A stretch of DNA of 64,000 bases from Hemileia vastatrix (taxonomy: Eukaryota > Basidiomycota > Pucciniomycetes > Pucciniales > Zaghouaniaceae). The stretch spans positions 21,379,606 to 21,443,605 of the forward strand of contig JASXTE010000001.1 of the NCBI GenBank assembly GCA_030280995.1, in the 5' to 3' direction. The notes under the pieces were generated by a model. The model made no database searches. It saw nothing but the letters and a program-made list of their open reading frames with translations, and had not been told where the DNA came from. The position numbers and the translations under genes are program-made. Shown in pieces: positions 11,283 through 22,410 of this stretch (position 1 is its first letter; each line of letters begins with the position of its first letter).

Positions 11283-12542
11283 TTAAAATTGCGTTGAAAA
11301 ATGTTGGAGTGTTATTGGAAGGATTTTCGCCCTTATACTAGTTGATTGAGAAATAGAAGTGTTGGATATAGTCGGAGGTGAATCAACTTGTTCATCTTCA
11401 TACAGCTCTAACCATTGATCTTTGAGGTCAGCAAGTAGGTTATGAAGTATAGTGCAACACAGAATCCAGTTGATCACCGCCTCCATTTCAGATTTATTTC
11501 TAAGAGGACTTCTTAATTCCCTTAAACTAGAAAAACGGCCTTTCAAGATTCCAATAGAATGTTCAATACGGACTCTTGACTTTGCCAAATGATTGTTGAA
11601 TTTGGCATTTTGACTGTCTTCTGAAGCTGCTCCCCGAAAAGCAGGAAGTACATACTTTCCATTCACATAAGCAGAATCTGCAAGAAGATACTGATTTTCA
11701 TCAAAGAATTTTTCAGGTTCATTTGAAATATGCATTCTTTGGAAGACGTAGGAGTCATGACATGAGCCAGGATAGCCAGCAAAGAATGATATAAATTTTT
11801 TGTTTACGTCACATATAAGCTGAACGTTAATTGAATATCTATAAAGAAGATATATTTGTTTGTGTTAGTTTCAAGGAGGATGAAAGGAGTTAAAAATAAT
11901 CTACCTCTTTTTACGGTCAAAGTAATTGTTTCCACCTTGAGCAGGTTTCTGGCTCAAAGGAATAGTAGTACCATCAACAAAACCAATACATCCTGGAAAG
12001 CCCTCTGCTTGCATAACCTGAGATGATTCAAGTCGCTCTTCTTTTGTTGGCCAGGTGAGAAGTTGAGATTCCAAGGAGTTGATGGCAGTGATACATCGTT
12101 TGGTATAAGTGTTAACTGAACCATACCCTAAATCAAAGACATTTTCTAAACGTTTCAAAGCGGCTCCATTACCATTTGAACCCAAACGACATAGTGTGAT
12201 GGCCAATTGAATTGAAGGATGTTGTTGTTCTTTTTGAGAATTATTGTGAAATATGGGATGATCCTGAATAAGCTCAAGCAATTTAAGGAAACATTCCTGA
12301 GAAGTCCTGAACAGCCATCTAAAACTGGGTGTAGATAGTTTAAGAAGTGTTTGGATGGTGTACTTGGGGGTATGAAGTACTTGAGGCTTTCTGGGAAGAA
12401 GGTAACGTTTCCTGGCCATTTTTGATAAAACGACAAAATCTTCTTCTAGATCAGAATCGGAATCAGAGTCCAAGAGCAGTTCAAGCGCCATGAAAGTCAT
12501 TGCTTTATGTAATTTATCACGATTTGAAAGTGAGGAAGGCAT
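11283..12542 (-). CDS. PIF/Harbinger transposase (DDE_Tnp_4 type), two exons, intact
   Basis: Exon 1 is 12542-11905 and exon 2 is 11838-11283, joined over a 66-bp GT-AG intron (11904-11839). The join restores an Arg codon and reads NYFDRKKR-YSINVQL, giving 397 residues. The N-terminal part (about 60-150) carries helix-turn-helix-like segments (STPSFRWLFRTSQECFLKLL; LCRLGSNGNGAALKRL). The catalytic triad is present: Asp in FVDGTTIPLS, Asp in LLADSAYVNG and Glu in RIEHSIGILKGRF. Length and layout suit a Harbinger nuclease, which cuts at the TIRs and reinserts the element in the nucleus. I chose the start at MPSSLSNRDKL because the related copy at 35568 shares it. No stop or frameshift is visible, unlike every other transposase copy in the window. 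Confidence 0.92.
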
Positions 12543-12857
12543 GACTCTTATATGATATGATATGAAGATGTAAGTGATGTACGATGTTTTGAGTTATGAA
12601 GTGTTATTCTGCGGAGTGCTGCGTATGAATGGGATGATGCTGACAAATCAGTGAAATGGGACTTGATGGTGAAATCAGCACTTTTGGTTGAGAAAGTGCG
12701 GATTTGAGTGAAATAAGTGACTTATTTCATTTTGAAATCCACCAGTATTGGGGCTAGTGTGTTTTGGAAATCCGCACTTATTTAAGTGCGGATTTGGTCA
12801 AATTTAAGTGCGGATTTGTAAGTGCGGATTTGCCAGAACTGACACCCCCTAATATAA

Positions 12858-13068
12858 GTCATTATTGGGGATGTGTTTGTATGAGTTGAAGTGTGAAATG
12901 GATGTGCTAGAAGTTATTGAATGAGTTACATGATTGATGAATATTTTTTTAACATGTGTTTAGTTAAAGAATTTGCATACATCTGATGAATATTGCAATT
13001 AAGTAACAAATGGCGCCAGTAAAATGCATATAGCTACTGAATATTTGCTGAAACGGCTACAGATGCTC
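12858..13068 (+). repeat. Direct repeat M, copy 1
   Basis: About 210 bases from GATGTGTTTGTATGAGTTGA to the GCTGAAACGGCTACAGATG end match 13822-14035 in the same orientation, with scattered substitutions. The two copies flank a 750-bp stretch holding repeat G and a PIF transposase fragment, so they may be terminal or subterminal repeats of one decayed element. Confidence 0.8.
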
Positions 13069-13405
13069 TTAGAGCATCCCCAGCCATGTCGGTAAATTGG
13101 TTCGGTATGCATATTTTACCGACTTATTCCCCAATTGTTGCTCAATTAGACTCTAGTAACTAATTTATTCTGTAGTCATATAATCAAATGAGCAAAGTTG
13201 CTTGAGTAGCTTCTGTAATTGCCAAAACCTCACACCACTTTTTTTTGACTCAACCATTACCTACTGAAGCCAGACGTGCCTCATTAATTACTTATCCGTT
13301 TTTTCACCCTCACTTCACACGACAATAGCCACTACTATTCATTCAATTACTACATATATTTGCATTAAACACTTCAGCCAGGCCTTCTCATCTATAATAG
13401 CTCAA
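13068..13405 (+). repeat. Dispersed repeat G, CpG-rich copy
   Basis: Matches 7445-7800. This copy keeps CpG sites (GTCGGTAAATTGGTTCGGTA; AGACGTGCC; CACACGACA) that are TpG or CpA in the other. Begins at TTAGAGCATCCCCAGCC, which with the preceding GATGCTC forms a short palindrome. Non-coding. Confidence 0.7.
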
Positions 13406-13826
13406 TAATAACTCATTTAAGTTGACTGAATCTAGGAAAAAAAGGTCTCCTAATTGACACCCCCAAGAAGAACAACTTGCTTTGTCATGGATAAGCATTA
13501 GCGAGCAACCCGACTGCTTCACATTTGACTTACAGTCATCTGTGTCCAATATACACATTATGTAGCTATATATTGTTAGAAATTTAAAGAAATAGAGTTT
13601 TCCCAATGAAAAAATGGCGGTGAAACATGGTTGAGTTGTAGGTGCTATTTGTATTACAGTAGTCTTTCATCAGCTGGTGATGTCCATCAATGTGATTGTG
13701 ATTAATAAATATTTTTTTGTGGGCTTTATTACTTGAATTCATTGACTCTAAAAGCTCTCTAAATATGATTTCTTCTTCTTCAATAGATTGTAGTTCATCT
13801 ATAATGTGCATGAATTGTAGTGTCAT
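13390..13826 (-). pseudogene. N-terminal fragment of a second, plant-like PIF transposase family
   Basis: The minus strand from 13826 reads MTLQFMHIIDELQSIEEEEI, then HHQLMKDYCNTNSTYNSTMF and HRHFFIGKTLFL. This matches the family signature in which a basic HxRLxxDYF is followed by a Tyr, FRRRFRM and LFL. After a frameshift near 13600 a second frame (13606-13388) contains SVNLNELLLSYYR, similar to the geSTxxECL helix. The catalytic domain is absent. The protein is clearly different from the transposases at 11283-12542 and 23565. It sits between the two M repeats. Confidence 0.5.
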
Positions 13827-14035
13827 GTTATTGGAGATGTGTTTGTATGAGTTGAAGTGTGAAATGGATGTGTGCTAGTAGTTATTGAATGAGTTACACG
13901 ATTGATGAATATTTTTTTAACGCATGTTTAGTTAAAGAATTTCCATATGGCTGATGAATATTGCAATTAAGTAACAAATGGCGCCAGTAATATGCATATA
14001 GCTACTGAATATTTGCTGAAACGGCTGCGGATGCT
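13822..14035 (+). repeat. Direct repeat M, copy 2
   Basis: Second copy of the 210-bp repeat at 12858-13068, 964 bases downstream and in direct orientation. Shared landmarks are AACAAATGGCGCCAGTAA and ATATTTGCTGAAACGGCT. Confidence 0.8.
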
Positions 14036-14130
14036 CATATACCAAATATCTAAGTACATAAAAACATAATCACTAAGTCTCATAACCCTATGTACATAGC
14101 AATCTGACATGAAAGGGAAGTCAAACAGAC

Positions 14131-14240
14131 TGTCACAAAATGAATGAAAGATGTCAAAAAAATACAGCAGCTCAACTTTTGGGCTGTCAATAAATTTTCA
14201 AAAAAATTCATTTTTGTCTCAATGTTTTCGGATCTGGCTG
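14131..14240 (+). repeat. Half MITE of family H (right arm), copy H3
   Basis: Matches the right arm of the complete MITE 15384-15640 (TTTTTGTCTCAATGTTTTCG then GATCTGGCTG), ending against TA at 14241-14242. The left arm is missing. Confidence 0.6.
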
Positions 14241-14261
14241 TAGATAAAATGAGATTCAATA

Positions 14262-14588
14262 CAGCTTGTTCTTGGAAAGGTTGTCGTCAAAATGCAAAAT
14301 TTTCGAAACTTTTTGACGGAAAGATTGACATATGACGGCATACTTGGCATATTTTTGGTTCAAGCGGGCCGATTTTGCTGTCAAATGTCAATGTTTTTGT
14401 ACAGCTAATCCTGAAAAGCTTGCGGTTGTTTCGCATCCCATTCCCATCCAAAATCATGAATTTAGGTCAGCTGACCTATGCTTTTGGCGCAGATGAGAGG
14501 CAAGACAACCCGCAAACTTTCCAGGATTACCTGTATATAAAATGCGAACGTTTTTGTATTTTTGCGACAACCTTTCCAAGAACAGCTG
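14262..14588. mobile_element. Tc1/mariner-type MITE, family I, with a nested MITE
   Basis: Terminal inverted repeats CAGCTTGTTCTTGGAAAGG and the complement of CCTTTCCAAGAACAGCTG continue into GTTGTCG/CGACAAC. TA lies before the left end (14260-14261), and TTA after the right end, one base off a clean TA. MITE J1 is inserted inside at 14402-14533. No coding potential. Confidence 0.75.
14402..14533. mobile_element. MITE family J, copy J1, nested in family I
   Basis: TIRs CAGCTAATCCTGAAAAGC and the complement of CTTTCCAGGATTACCTG are flanked by TA on both sides (14400-14401, 14534-14535). 132 bp long, no ORF. It must be younger than the family I copy it interrupts. Confidence 0.8.
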
Positions 14589-14665
14589 TTACTTGATTGT
14601 TGAATTGAAAAGTCAGTCAAGTCAAGTTCTTCAATCCATTTTTTGTAGGAGCTTGAGCTAAAGCA

Positions 14666-14807
14666 CAGCCAAACCTGGAAAGCTTGCGGGTTTCTCGTCT
14701 CCGACCCCCGCCCCCCCCCCCCCCTCCGCCCACCAAAAATATGTATTTAGGTTACTTTTTGCAGGGAATAAATGGTAAGAAAACCGCAAGCTTTTCCGGT
14801 TTAGCTG
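14666..14807. mobile_element. MITE family J, copy J2, with a C14 tract
   Basis: TIRs CAGCCAAACCTGGAAAGCTT and the complement of AAGCTTTTCCGGTTTAGCTG. TA follows at 14808-14809; the left duplicate is CA at 14664-14665, a TA-to-CA change. The centre has an uninterrupted run of fourteen C (14711-14724), which other J copies lack. Confidence 0.75.
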
Positions 14808-14883
14808 TAAATAGATCAGCAGGTATATAGTTGAGATTGCAAGTGCGGGAGGCGACATTCCATAGATTGATTAACTTATGGTA

Positions 14884-15004
14884 CAGCAAAACCTGAAAAG
14901 CTTGCGGGATTCTCGTCTCCGATCCCCCGCCAAAAATATGAGTTTAGGCCCCTTTTGGCAGGGAATAAGTGGCAAAAAACCCACAAGCTTTCCGGGGTTA
15001 GCTG
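14884..15004. mobile_element. MITE family J, copy J3
   Basis: TIRs CAGCAAAACCTGAAAAGCTT and the complement of AAGCTTTCCGGGGTTAGCTG, with TA on both sides (14882-14883, 15005-15006). The internal TTCTCGTCTCCGA block is shared with J2, so these two are sister copies. Confidence 0.8.
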
Positions 15005-15063
15005 TATCATGATCTGTGGCTACGATTAGCAGCCGATTGGAAATATATTTTGAAGTTTTCATA

Positions 15064-15262
15064 CAGCCAAATCACAAAAGCTTGCGGAATTTTTGACAAA
15101 AAATAAAAATAAAAGTTTCGCCAACAAAAAAATGATTGGCCTATATTCAAAAGGAAGTACCCTCGACCTATCCACGACCCTTTTGAATAGGCAAATCATT
15201 TTTTGGTCAGAACCACTTTGATTTTTTCTTCAAAATTTCCGCAAGCGTTTATGACTTGGCTG
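15064..15262. mobile_element. MITE family J-like, copy J4, long hairpin
   Basis: Begins CAGCCAAATCACAAAAGCTT and ends CAAGCGTTTATGACTTGGCTG, with TA on both sides (15062-15063, 15263-15264). The inverted repeat continues inward (AAAAAATGATTGGCCTAT against ATAGGCAAATCATTTTTT), so almost the whole 199 bp could fold into one hairpin. Confidence 0.75.
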
Positions 15263-15383
15263 TATCATAATTGCTGGGTATATCTTTCAAGATGCTCGGA
15301 GATAAAAGAACCCGCACTTGGGGCTGTATTGATTAGCAATTAAAAACTTATGAGTAGGGATATATTTTACAATACGAGGATTA

Positions 15384-15640
15384 CAGCCAGATCCGAAAAC
15401 ATTGAGACAAAAATGAAAATTTTCGAGAATTTATTGACAGCTCAAAAGTTGAGCTGCAATATTTTTTTTTGACATCTCCAATTCATTTTGTGACATTAGA
15501 GGGGCGAAACAACAGAAAAATCAAGCCGAATGCCACAAAATGAATTGATGATGTCATAAAAATGCTGCAGCTCAACTTTTGAGTTGTCAATAAATTTTCG
15601 AAAATTTTCATTTTTGTCTCAATGTTTACGGGTTTGACTG
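15384..15640. mobile_element. MITE family H, complete copy H1
   Basis: 257 bp with inverted arms of roughly 115 bases. It starts CAGCCAGATCCGAAAACATT and ends CAATGTTTACGGGTTTGACTG, between TA at 15382-15383 and TA at 15641-15642. It is the reference for the half copies at 7235 and 14131. No ORF; the 64-codon minus frame through it is the hairpin arm. Confidence 0.85.
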
Positions 15641-15642
15641 TA

Positions 15643-15835
15643 CAGTCATATCGACAATGGTTGGTGCACCTATACAAAAATAATCAAAACATTTAGACAG
15701 AATGATTGACAGTTGACAGAGAAAGTGACAAATTTTTGGTGAATGGAAGCTAAATATCCCGTCAAGTGTCCATTAATCTGTCCATAGGTTCTAGAATTTT
15801 TCGCAAAACTGCACCAACCATTTCCGATATGGCTG
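15643..15835. mobile_element. MITE family K, copy K1, abutting H1
   Basis: TIRs CAGTCATATCGACAATGG and the complement of CCATTTCCGATATGGCTG. The left TA (15641-15642) is also the right TA of H1, and the right TA is 15836-15837. 193 bp, non-coding. One element used the target duplication of the other. Confidence 0.8.
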
Positions 15836-15837
15836 TA

Positions 15838-17137
15838 GGATGGTTGACAACTTAGCTACACTCGTACGTCTATATAAAATCCAATGTCTAATAACTCCTT
15901 TCGAAGCTCTTCTTGTTCTTATGATGCAAGGTATAAATCTCTCCGTGACAAATACTTGAATTGTGTGCAGTAATATATGGCGGTCTCAAATATACTTGTT
16001 CATACAAATCGGTTATCTGTGTGATCTCCACACCTATTCTACTCCTTTTGTGCTCTATTCTCCTCTCGAATTCTTATATCTCCTTATCACCTTGAAACTT
16101 GGCACCGTGTAAGTAGAAGTTACTTGCCCATCTTTCAACTCCTAGCCGGTAAGACAAGAAATAAACAAACGAGGTCATATGTCAAGGAATTTCTAAATAA
16201 ACCCAAGTAGGAGTCATGAATTGAACTATACTAGACTCTTCGAGTTATAATTGAAGAACACGGTGTCAGGTTTGTAAAAATAGGATAACTTAATTATGGA
16301 CTGTATGCGCTTGTGTTAAATCAGGAAATTCAGCGTATAAAATACGGCAACTAATGTTACGGTGATCTTTGGAATAAAGTACCCAACAAATAGATCGCAT
16401 TTTAGCTGTCCATCTTGCTCGCCGCGCATAGATAGATTTGGATTTCACCAAGGATAAAAGGACAGATACTACGCTTAGATTAGATTAGATTAGATTAGAT
16501 AAGGAAGGATGCAATAGAATAATATAGTTAGGCCAGAATTCGCAGAGCATGCATGAGAATTCGAGGAGAAAAAAAAGATTGTTGCTAAGGGGGGAATGAA
16601 TAAATAAAATTAAAAAAGGAGTAGGGAGTGATGATAATGATAGGAAAGAAGGACAGCTGAAAAGAAGAAAAGGAAGATAATTGTTTGAGAAGGAATTTTG
16701 TATGATTCTCCAAGGACAGTGAAGGCAAGCAGGAGGAAGTGATGGGGTGGAGAAGGGTGGAGAGAAGATTGGACATGTGAAAATGGCGATTGGATGTATG
16801 CATTTAGACAGATGAATATAACAAGTTCCATATTACCGGGTTGAGTCGTTTCTCTCGATGGGTGAAATTCAAATTGGCCATTGGACAACCACGACCTTGT
16901 TCGTTGTTTCAGTTGGCGACCAGGTAGCTGTACATATTGAATATAAATAGTGGGATTTATTCTGCCTTGAGTTTTTCATATTGCATTTGCCACCTCCTCC
17001 TTTCAGTGTGAATTCACACTGCGATTTTTTTTTATTTTCTGTCCATTTCTCTTTTGGGGGATTCTACATCTTTTTCTTTTCTTTTCTTTTCTTTTCTGTT
17101 CTTTTCTTTTCTTTTCTGTTCTGTTCTTTTATTGACT

Positions 17138-17174
<37 letters not shown>

Positions 17175-17631
17175 ATATATTATATTTTCTTTTTTTTTCT
17201 CACTCTTGCTCTTCGTGTGGCCCTTGTCTCTTCTTCGATTTCTTTGCGCTTCTACTCATTTCCTACTTCCACCACACCACGTCGCTTAATTGCCAACCGC
17301 TCTCTGACCCAAAAATACCTGTCATCTAGCTATCCATATATAATTAGCCTACCACTCTTTACATACATATATATATATAGATTATTATCATCTACATATA
17401 CATATATTGAATTTTAATTCATTATATACAATATACATATATACCTACACGCACCTTTCTCTTTTTCTATATCCATATTCACACCGCATTTGTTCCCATC
17501 GCCTCTTTGCCCTTCGATTCTCTGCATCCTTTGACTCATCTTCTTCTCTAAACTTTATCCTTTTATATCCCACATTCTAGTTTACCCTATCCTATCTTAT
17601 CCTCTCCTGCCCCATCTTACCCTGTCTTAGC
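15838..17631 (+). other. Intergenic region and upstream region of the Boi-like gene
   Basis: No gene is supported. It contains a (TTAGA)5 microsatellite at about 16484-16500. Closer to the gene come a TTTTC/TTTTG pyrimidine tract (about 17068-17130), a (TA)n run (about 17144-17170) and more CT-rich sequence up to the ATG, typical of a fungal promoter and 5' leader. A CTGTCTTAG three to four bases before the start codon could be the acceptor of a 5'UTR intron. Short frames on both strands follow low-complexity sequence. Confidence 0.5.
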
Positions 17632-20600
17632 ATGTCAGATCATCTTCAGCATTCTCGTCCTCCTTCCCCACCTATCTTGGCCGTGGTCTATGCCCGTCAC
17701 GATTTGTATGCCGCCTTTCACTTTTAAATCTTTCAACTTCTATCCATTCCATCATCTATCTTTATTTTATTCTCGCTGATTGTTTGGTTCTGATGTAATT
17801 GTTTCCCCGCTTTTCTTTTTGCATACAATATAAAAATTCATGTTCATTAGCCACGCGGAAAACCCTGACGAACTCTCTTTCTCTGCTGGCGAGGCTATTG
17901 AAGTGACCGAAAAGGATGATCAATATGGCGATGGCTGGTGGCAGGTATGGCGTTTCTTTTACATACGTATATTTATATATTTCTTGGTATTTTCACGGCC
18001 TATCAGTAGGCATGTATTTATATACATCTATATCTACATAACTTATATATATACTAATATTAGTATATATATGTATATATTCCCATTCTTTTGATCTTAC
18101 TTTTTCAACTCTCTCATTGATTGACCTTTTCAAACCCATTTAACTTTTGGTCCGCTCTTTCTTTTCTTTTCTTTTTCGGTCTGACTGACTCTCAATCTAC
18201 TACCAAGGGTCGAAATACGGCAGGGGCTCACGGTCTTTTTCCCGAGTCTTACACATCTCCGAAACCACTTGATTTAACTGATTCGCTCAACTCCGATCCG
18301 GCATCAGAACAAGCTGTTTTGACCATGAAAGAAACACTCTCTGATGTTCAGAAAGCAATTTATCAAGTTCAGCATCCCTCTAGTCTTCTTGCTTCATCCG
18401 AAACAGACTCCCCTCAACTTCTTTCTCCCTCCAACACTCAGTCTTTACCAGATGCTTCCATTTCTACTCCAATTTCGCCTACCAGCAAGGCTGCTAGTAC
18501 AAGTTCTAAACATGAATCTAGTGATAATGAAATAGAAACAGCTCCCCATTCTACTTCATCATGGCAGGTCAACAATCCAGCTAAAGCTAGAGCTCTTTTA
18601 GCTGAAAACACTAAAGCTGATCAAGCTCGAACATTGCTGATGCAGCGTCTTAGCATCGCCTCTCCTGATCTTTCACGTCCCTCTCTTTCCGAACACCCTG
18701 ATTTAGGGGATATGGAATTGTCCGAAGAAAGTGAAGGTGATGACGATTTCGATCCCATTCAGACCAATAAAAAGATTTCTCGCTATCGAAGTTCCACTAC
18801 CGGCAGTTCTCATCCATCTTCTAACTTTGGTCAAGCCAAACGCAAATCTACTGGTAATCTGAAAAGTTTACAACACCTAGCTTGTGATGCTGTCGAAGAA
18901 GAGTCTGGAGAAAGTGCCTTTTCTTCAGCAGCTCTGGCTCTTGGGTTATCAGCCCCAAAGGTCGCTTCAACAAAGCGGCCACACACTGCTAATAATGATC
19001 ACAGGTCTGTAGGTCCTTCGTCACAATTTTCAGTCCCCCGCAATCAATTTTCTCCAGTAGGAAGCTTTTTAAGTGATAGAACCACCCCAACCTTGGCTTC
19101 CACCCTTCGGATGAGTCGCGAATCATCATCTTCTCATCCAAATTCTAGTCCTGCTACGCCAACGCCTGATAGTCATTCTGCTAAAGTACCGGCTAATATT
19201 CCCGAGTCTTACGTAAATTCTAGTTTACCTGATGATCTGCGGGACAGGATACATCTCAAGAACAAAAACTTAGGCTCGTCAGTTGTAGATCCAAGTGTAT
19301 CAGCATCTTCTCAAGAACTTCCACTGAGCCCCAGCGACAAAAATCCTCAGTCTAATAGTTTCTTACCACCTGATGTGTCATCAAATCATACCCGGCATCT
19401 TTCCGCCAGCAGTTTTAGGAGTGGGATTTTCGCTAACCAACAAAATACTTCGCCAATCGCTAAAGACTCTACAAATATCGTAACGGTCGGTGCGCCACTA
19501 GCAACTTCAAGCACCTCTTCTAGATCAAGGTCTAGCAGTCGACCCAGAAGCCGTTCTTTTGTGCGGGAAGAAATCATAAGTCCTGCAACGAGTACCTTCA
19601 CCTCAATCTCTCGCTTCAAATCCACTGAAGATTCCACTATGTCAACTAGTGGAAGGCCTATTGATCCTGTGGAATGGACGGTAAATCAGGTGGTCGAATG
19701 GGGAAAGTCTAAAGGATTTGACGATTTCACTCTTCAGAAGTTATCGGAGCATGAAATTACTGGTGATGTCTTGCTGGAGATGAACATTAATTCATTAAAA
19801 GAAATTGATTTGATTGCATTTGGAAGGCGGGCTAGAGTTTCTAAAGCTATAGACGATCTCAAAAAAAATCTGCTGCCTGCCCCATCTCCGCTTTCAAACC
19901 ATGGTTCTCCTTCCCGGCCAACGGTGGATCAGGTTATAACCAGTACTTGTTACTCTTCACACTTTTCGATCGATAGCAGCGTTGCACAATCAGACAGCAA
20001 TCACTATACTTCCAGTACAGTGGATGGAAGTAGCTCTCCCCACCAATCTGGAAAGGCAGATAATGATTCCGATGTTAAACACGTTAGTGACTCTCACTTA
20101 CATATCTTTACTCTAGTGCACGCAACAGATGTTGAGTTGTATTTTTTAAATAACCCCATTTTTTTTAAATACTGTTTATTTATTACTCTTGACAGTCGGG
20201 ATCACCTCGCCTTGTTCAGGGCCTAAATCACCACTCAAGAAACGCTAGTGTCAGTGAAACTGATGATTATCACTACAATGCTAGTATTCATAGCGATACA
20301 TCTTCTCGGACACCTTTGCAGATCCAGGACGAAGAGACAGATCCCCCTAGCAGTCACGGTTCGGGAGCTTCTCCGCCTGACGATCACATTTCTTATGTTT
20401 GTATAATTTTTATTTTTTCTTCTTCTATTTCTTTCTTTCTTGATTATTTATTTGTTTATCGAATAATCTTAGCAGCTTGATGTAGCCAAGAAAAATCAAA
20501 AACGCAAGCCAAAATCTTCCACATCTGCATCCTCTGTTAAGCGTTCTGAAAATGTACACGACCGTTCCCCGTCAGAATCTGGTCGCCCAGATATAGCAGC

Positions 20601-22410
20601 AAAGGCAAGAGCAAGTTTTCTTGGAACATTTCGGGGCCGGAAACCGCCACCAGCGATGCCTGCTAACATGAGCATTCCGTGAGTCCTCAAACGTCTCTTG
20701 GTAGTGCAAATTCTTTTTTCACGTTTTAATAATCGTCTTTCTTTCTTTTTAAATCCCTTCACCTTTGAGTGTAGTGCAACTATTGCATCTGCCGAAAACA
20801 TCCATTCTAACGAGGCCGATGTCAAATATTCTGATGCCGCCAAAATGTCTGGCAACCGTCTTTCGAGAGGTATTTTTCATTTTAATTCACATCTCCCGGC
20901 CCAAGGCGCAGTAGACACAAAAACTATTATTTCTGCACCTGTCATGAACCCCCCAGAAGAACAAACTAGCCCTTTGCCTGCCATGAAGCCTGACGGTACC
21001 ATCAGGACTGCAGTGGAGAGAATCGGGAAGCCCGATCATTGTGGTTGGATGAGAAAGCGAGGGGAGAAATATTTTACATGGAAATTACGCTTTTTTGTTT
21101 TAAAAGGAGTTAATTTATATTACATGAAGTCTGAAACAGTAAATTTTTATCTAAACTAACTACGTATTTGATTTGCTTTGGCTACTAAATATTAATCGTA
21201 TTTTTGTTCTTTTAGGAAACAAAAATCAAAGGAGTCATCAAGCTGTCTGGCTACAAAGTTGTCATGGATGCCGATGTAAATCCAGGAAGATATGGGTTTC
21301 AAATAATACATGATAATGGTTCATGTCATCTATTCAGCGCGGAAGATTTCAAACTGGTCAGAGATTGGATGAAAGCAATGATGAAAGCGACTATTGATAG
21401 AGATTGGAATGGTAAGTTTGTTGTTTAACATAATGTGAAGCTTGCTTGATTAAATAACCTTGCTTGCACTTAAACAGCTCCAGTCATTTCCTCTTGTACC
21501 ATTTCTACCATGCCTATTACGGAAGCACAAAATCTTTTTCCCCCTCCTCGACCCCCTTCTCCTTTGTCCCGAGCCAGAATGCAAAAGGCAAGATTACCTC
21601 CTAACCCTGAGGTGCTCACCGAAAAAGATGCTGCTGTGTTATTATCAATTCAAAACTTCCAAACTTCTCCAAATATCCTTGCAAATGTTCAATCGTTTAA
21701 CGTACCTGGGCCTGGTCTCAGACCTGGAAAAAGCACACATCGCAAGTCTCAGTCAAAAAAGTTGGAGCATATTGATTTGTCGGTGTCCAAGCAGCCAACA
21801 TTTCATGAACATGATCATCATCTTCCTACCTCTGCATCATCAAATTTCGCTTTAAAAGAACTTCATATTACTAAAGAGAAGGCTGATCTAAAGACAGAAG
21901 ATGTAAGGTTGTTAGACTGGGTTAATTCGATCATCGCGCCCATTGGTTTGCCTCCCGTCCATAATTTTTCTGGTGCAATGAAGTCAGGTTGGGTGATAAC
22001 CCGATTAGTGGAGCGCCTTTCTCAAACGCCAAGTGGTTTTACTGACCGAGACTTTTCTCGATTTCGAGAATCAGATCCTCTGAGTAATGTTGATATGCAC
22101 CTTGCAATATTTGATTTTCTTAACTCTTGCCAGGTTCCGTAAGTCGTTTTTCCCATAATAATATTCTTTGCTTTTTCTAACATTTCTTTTTTTCTTCATC
22201 CTGGAACAATTTGTTGTGCTTCCATTGGTAATGATAGATTAGAAGGTTATGCGCTTAATGATATGATCAATGGTGATTCGGAGGAAACTAAAGTAAGCTG
22301 ATATGATTTAATTATGATATTCAATGTTTATCTTATCACTGAGAGGGATTTTATTAACACTACAGAAATTAATCACAAGGATTCGTGGACATTTTTCTTC
22401 AAAATCATAA
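17632..22410 (+). CDS. Boi1/Boi2/Pob1-like cell-polarity protein (SH3-SAM-PH plus CH-like end)
   Basis: Exons: 17632-17705, 17851-17944, 18208-20082, 20196-20396, 20473-20678, 20775-21138, 21216-21411, 21478-22138, 22238-22292 and 22366-22410. All introns are GT-AG (66-263 bp) and every phase fits, giving 1256 residues. The SH3 domain spans about 17-72 (AVVYARHDF, NPDELSF, GDGWWQG across a splice, GLFPESY). The middle is Ser/Pro-rich and probably disordered. SAM is about 544-611 (VEWTVNQVVEWGKSKGF) and PH about 903-1003 (GWMRKRGEKYFTWKLRFFVL). Residues 1146-1242 resemble a calponin-homology domain (RLLDWVNSI; NFSGAMKSGWVITRLVERL; LEGYALNDMINGD). Family members act at sites of polarised growth, binding membrane lipids through PH and linking Cdc42/formin and exocytosis. 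The splice model is mine; the exon 4/5 acceptor could be 20473 or 20476. Confidence 0.93.

Larger units (their letters stand above)
9660..12849. mobile_element. PIF/Harbinger transposon A1 with intact transposase
   Basis: Both ends begin GGGGGTGTCAGTTCTGG and are identical for about 31 bases when one is reverse-complemented. The subterminal regions hold many copies of AAATCCGCACTTA in both orientations, probable transposase binding sites. TA flanks both ends, and ATA precedes the left end and follows the right end after two bases, giving a 3-bp duplication. Inside are a truncated Myb-like gene start on plus (10030), a triplicated block (10059-11000) and a complete spliced transposase on minus (12542-11283). 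Other copies show that the Tet-like gene and most of the Myb-like gene were lost by deletion. Confidence 0.9.

Noticed and set aside
16981..17417. Small Phe/Tyr/Ile-rich ORFs upstream of the Boi-like gene
   Set aside because: They translate the TTTTC and TA simple repeats of the promoter and leader.
17840..18094. 84-codon ORF containing the SH3 core as a separate gene
   Set aside because: It is exon 2 read through into intron 2; splicing to exons 1 and 3 gives a complete SH3 domain with correct phases.
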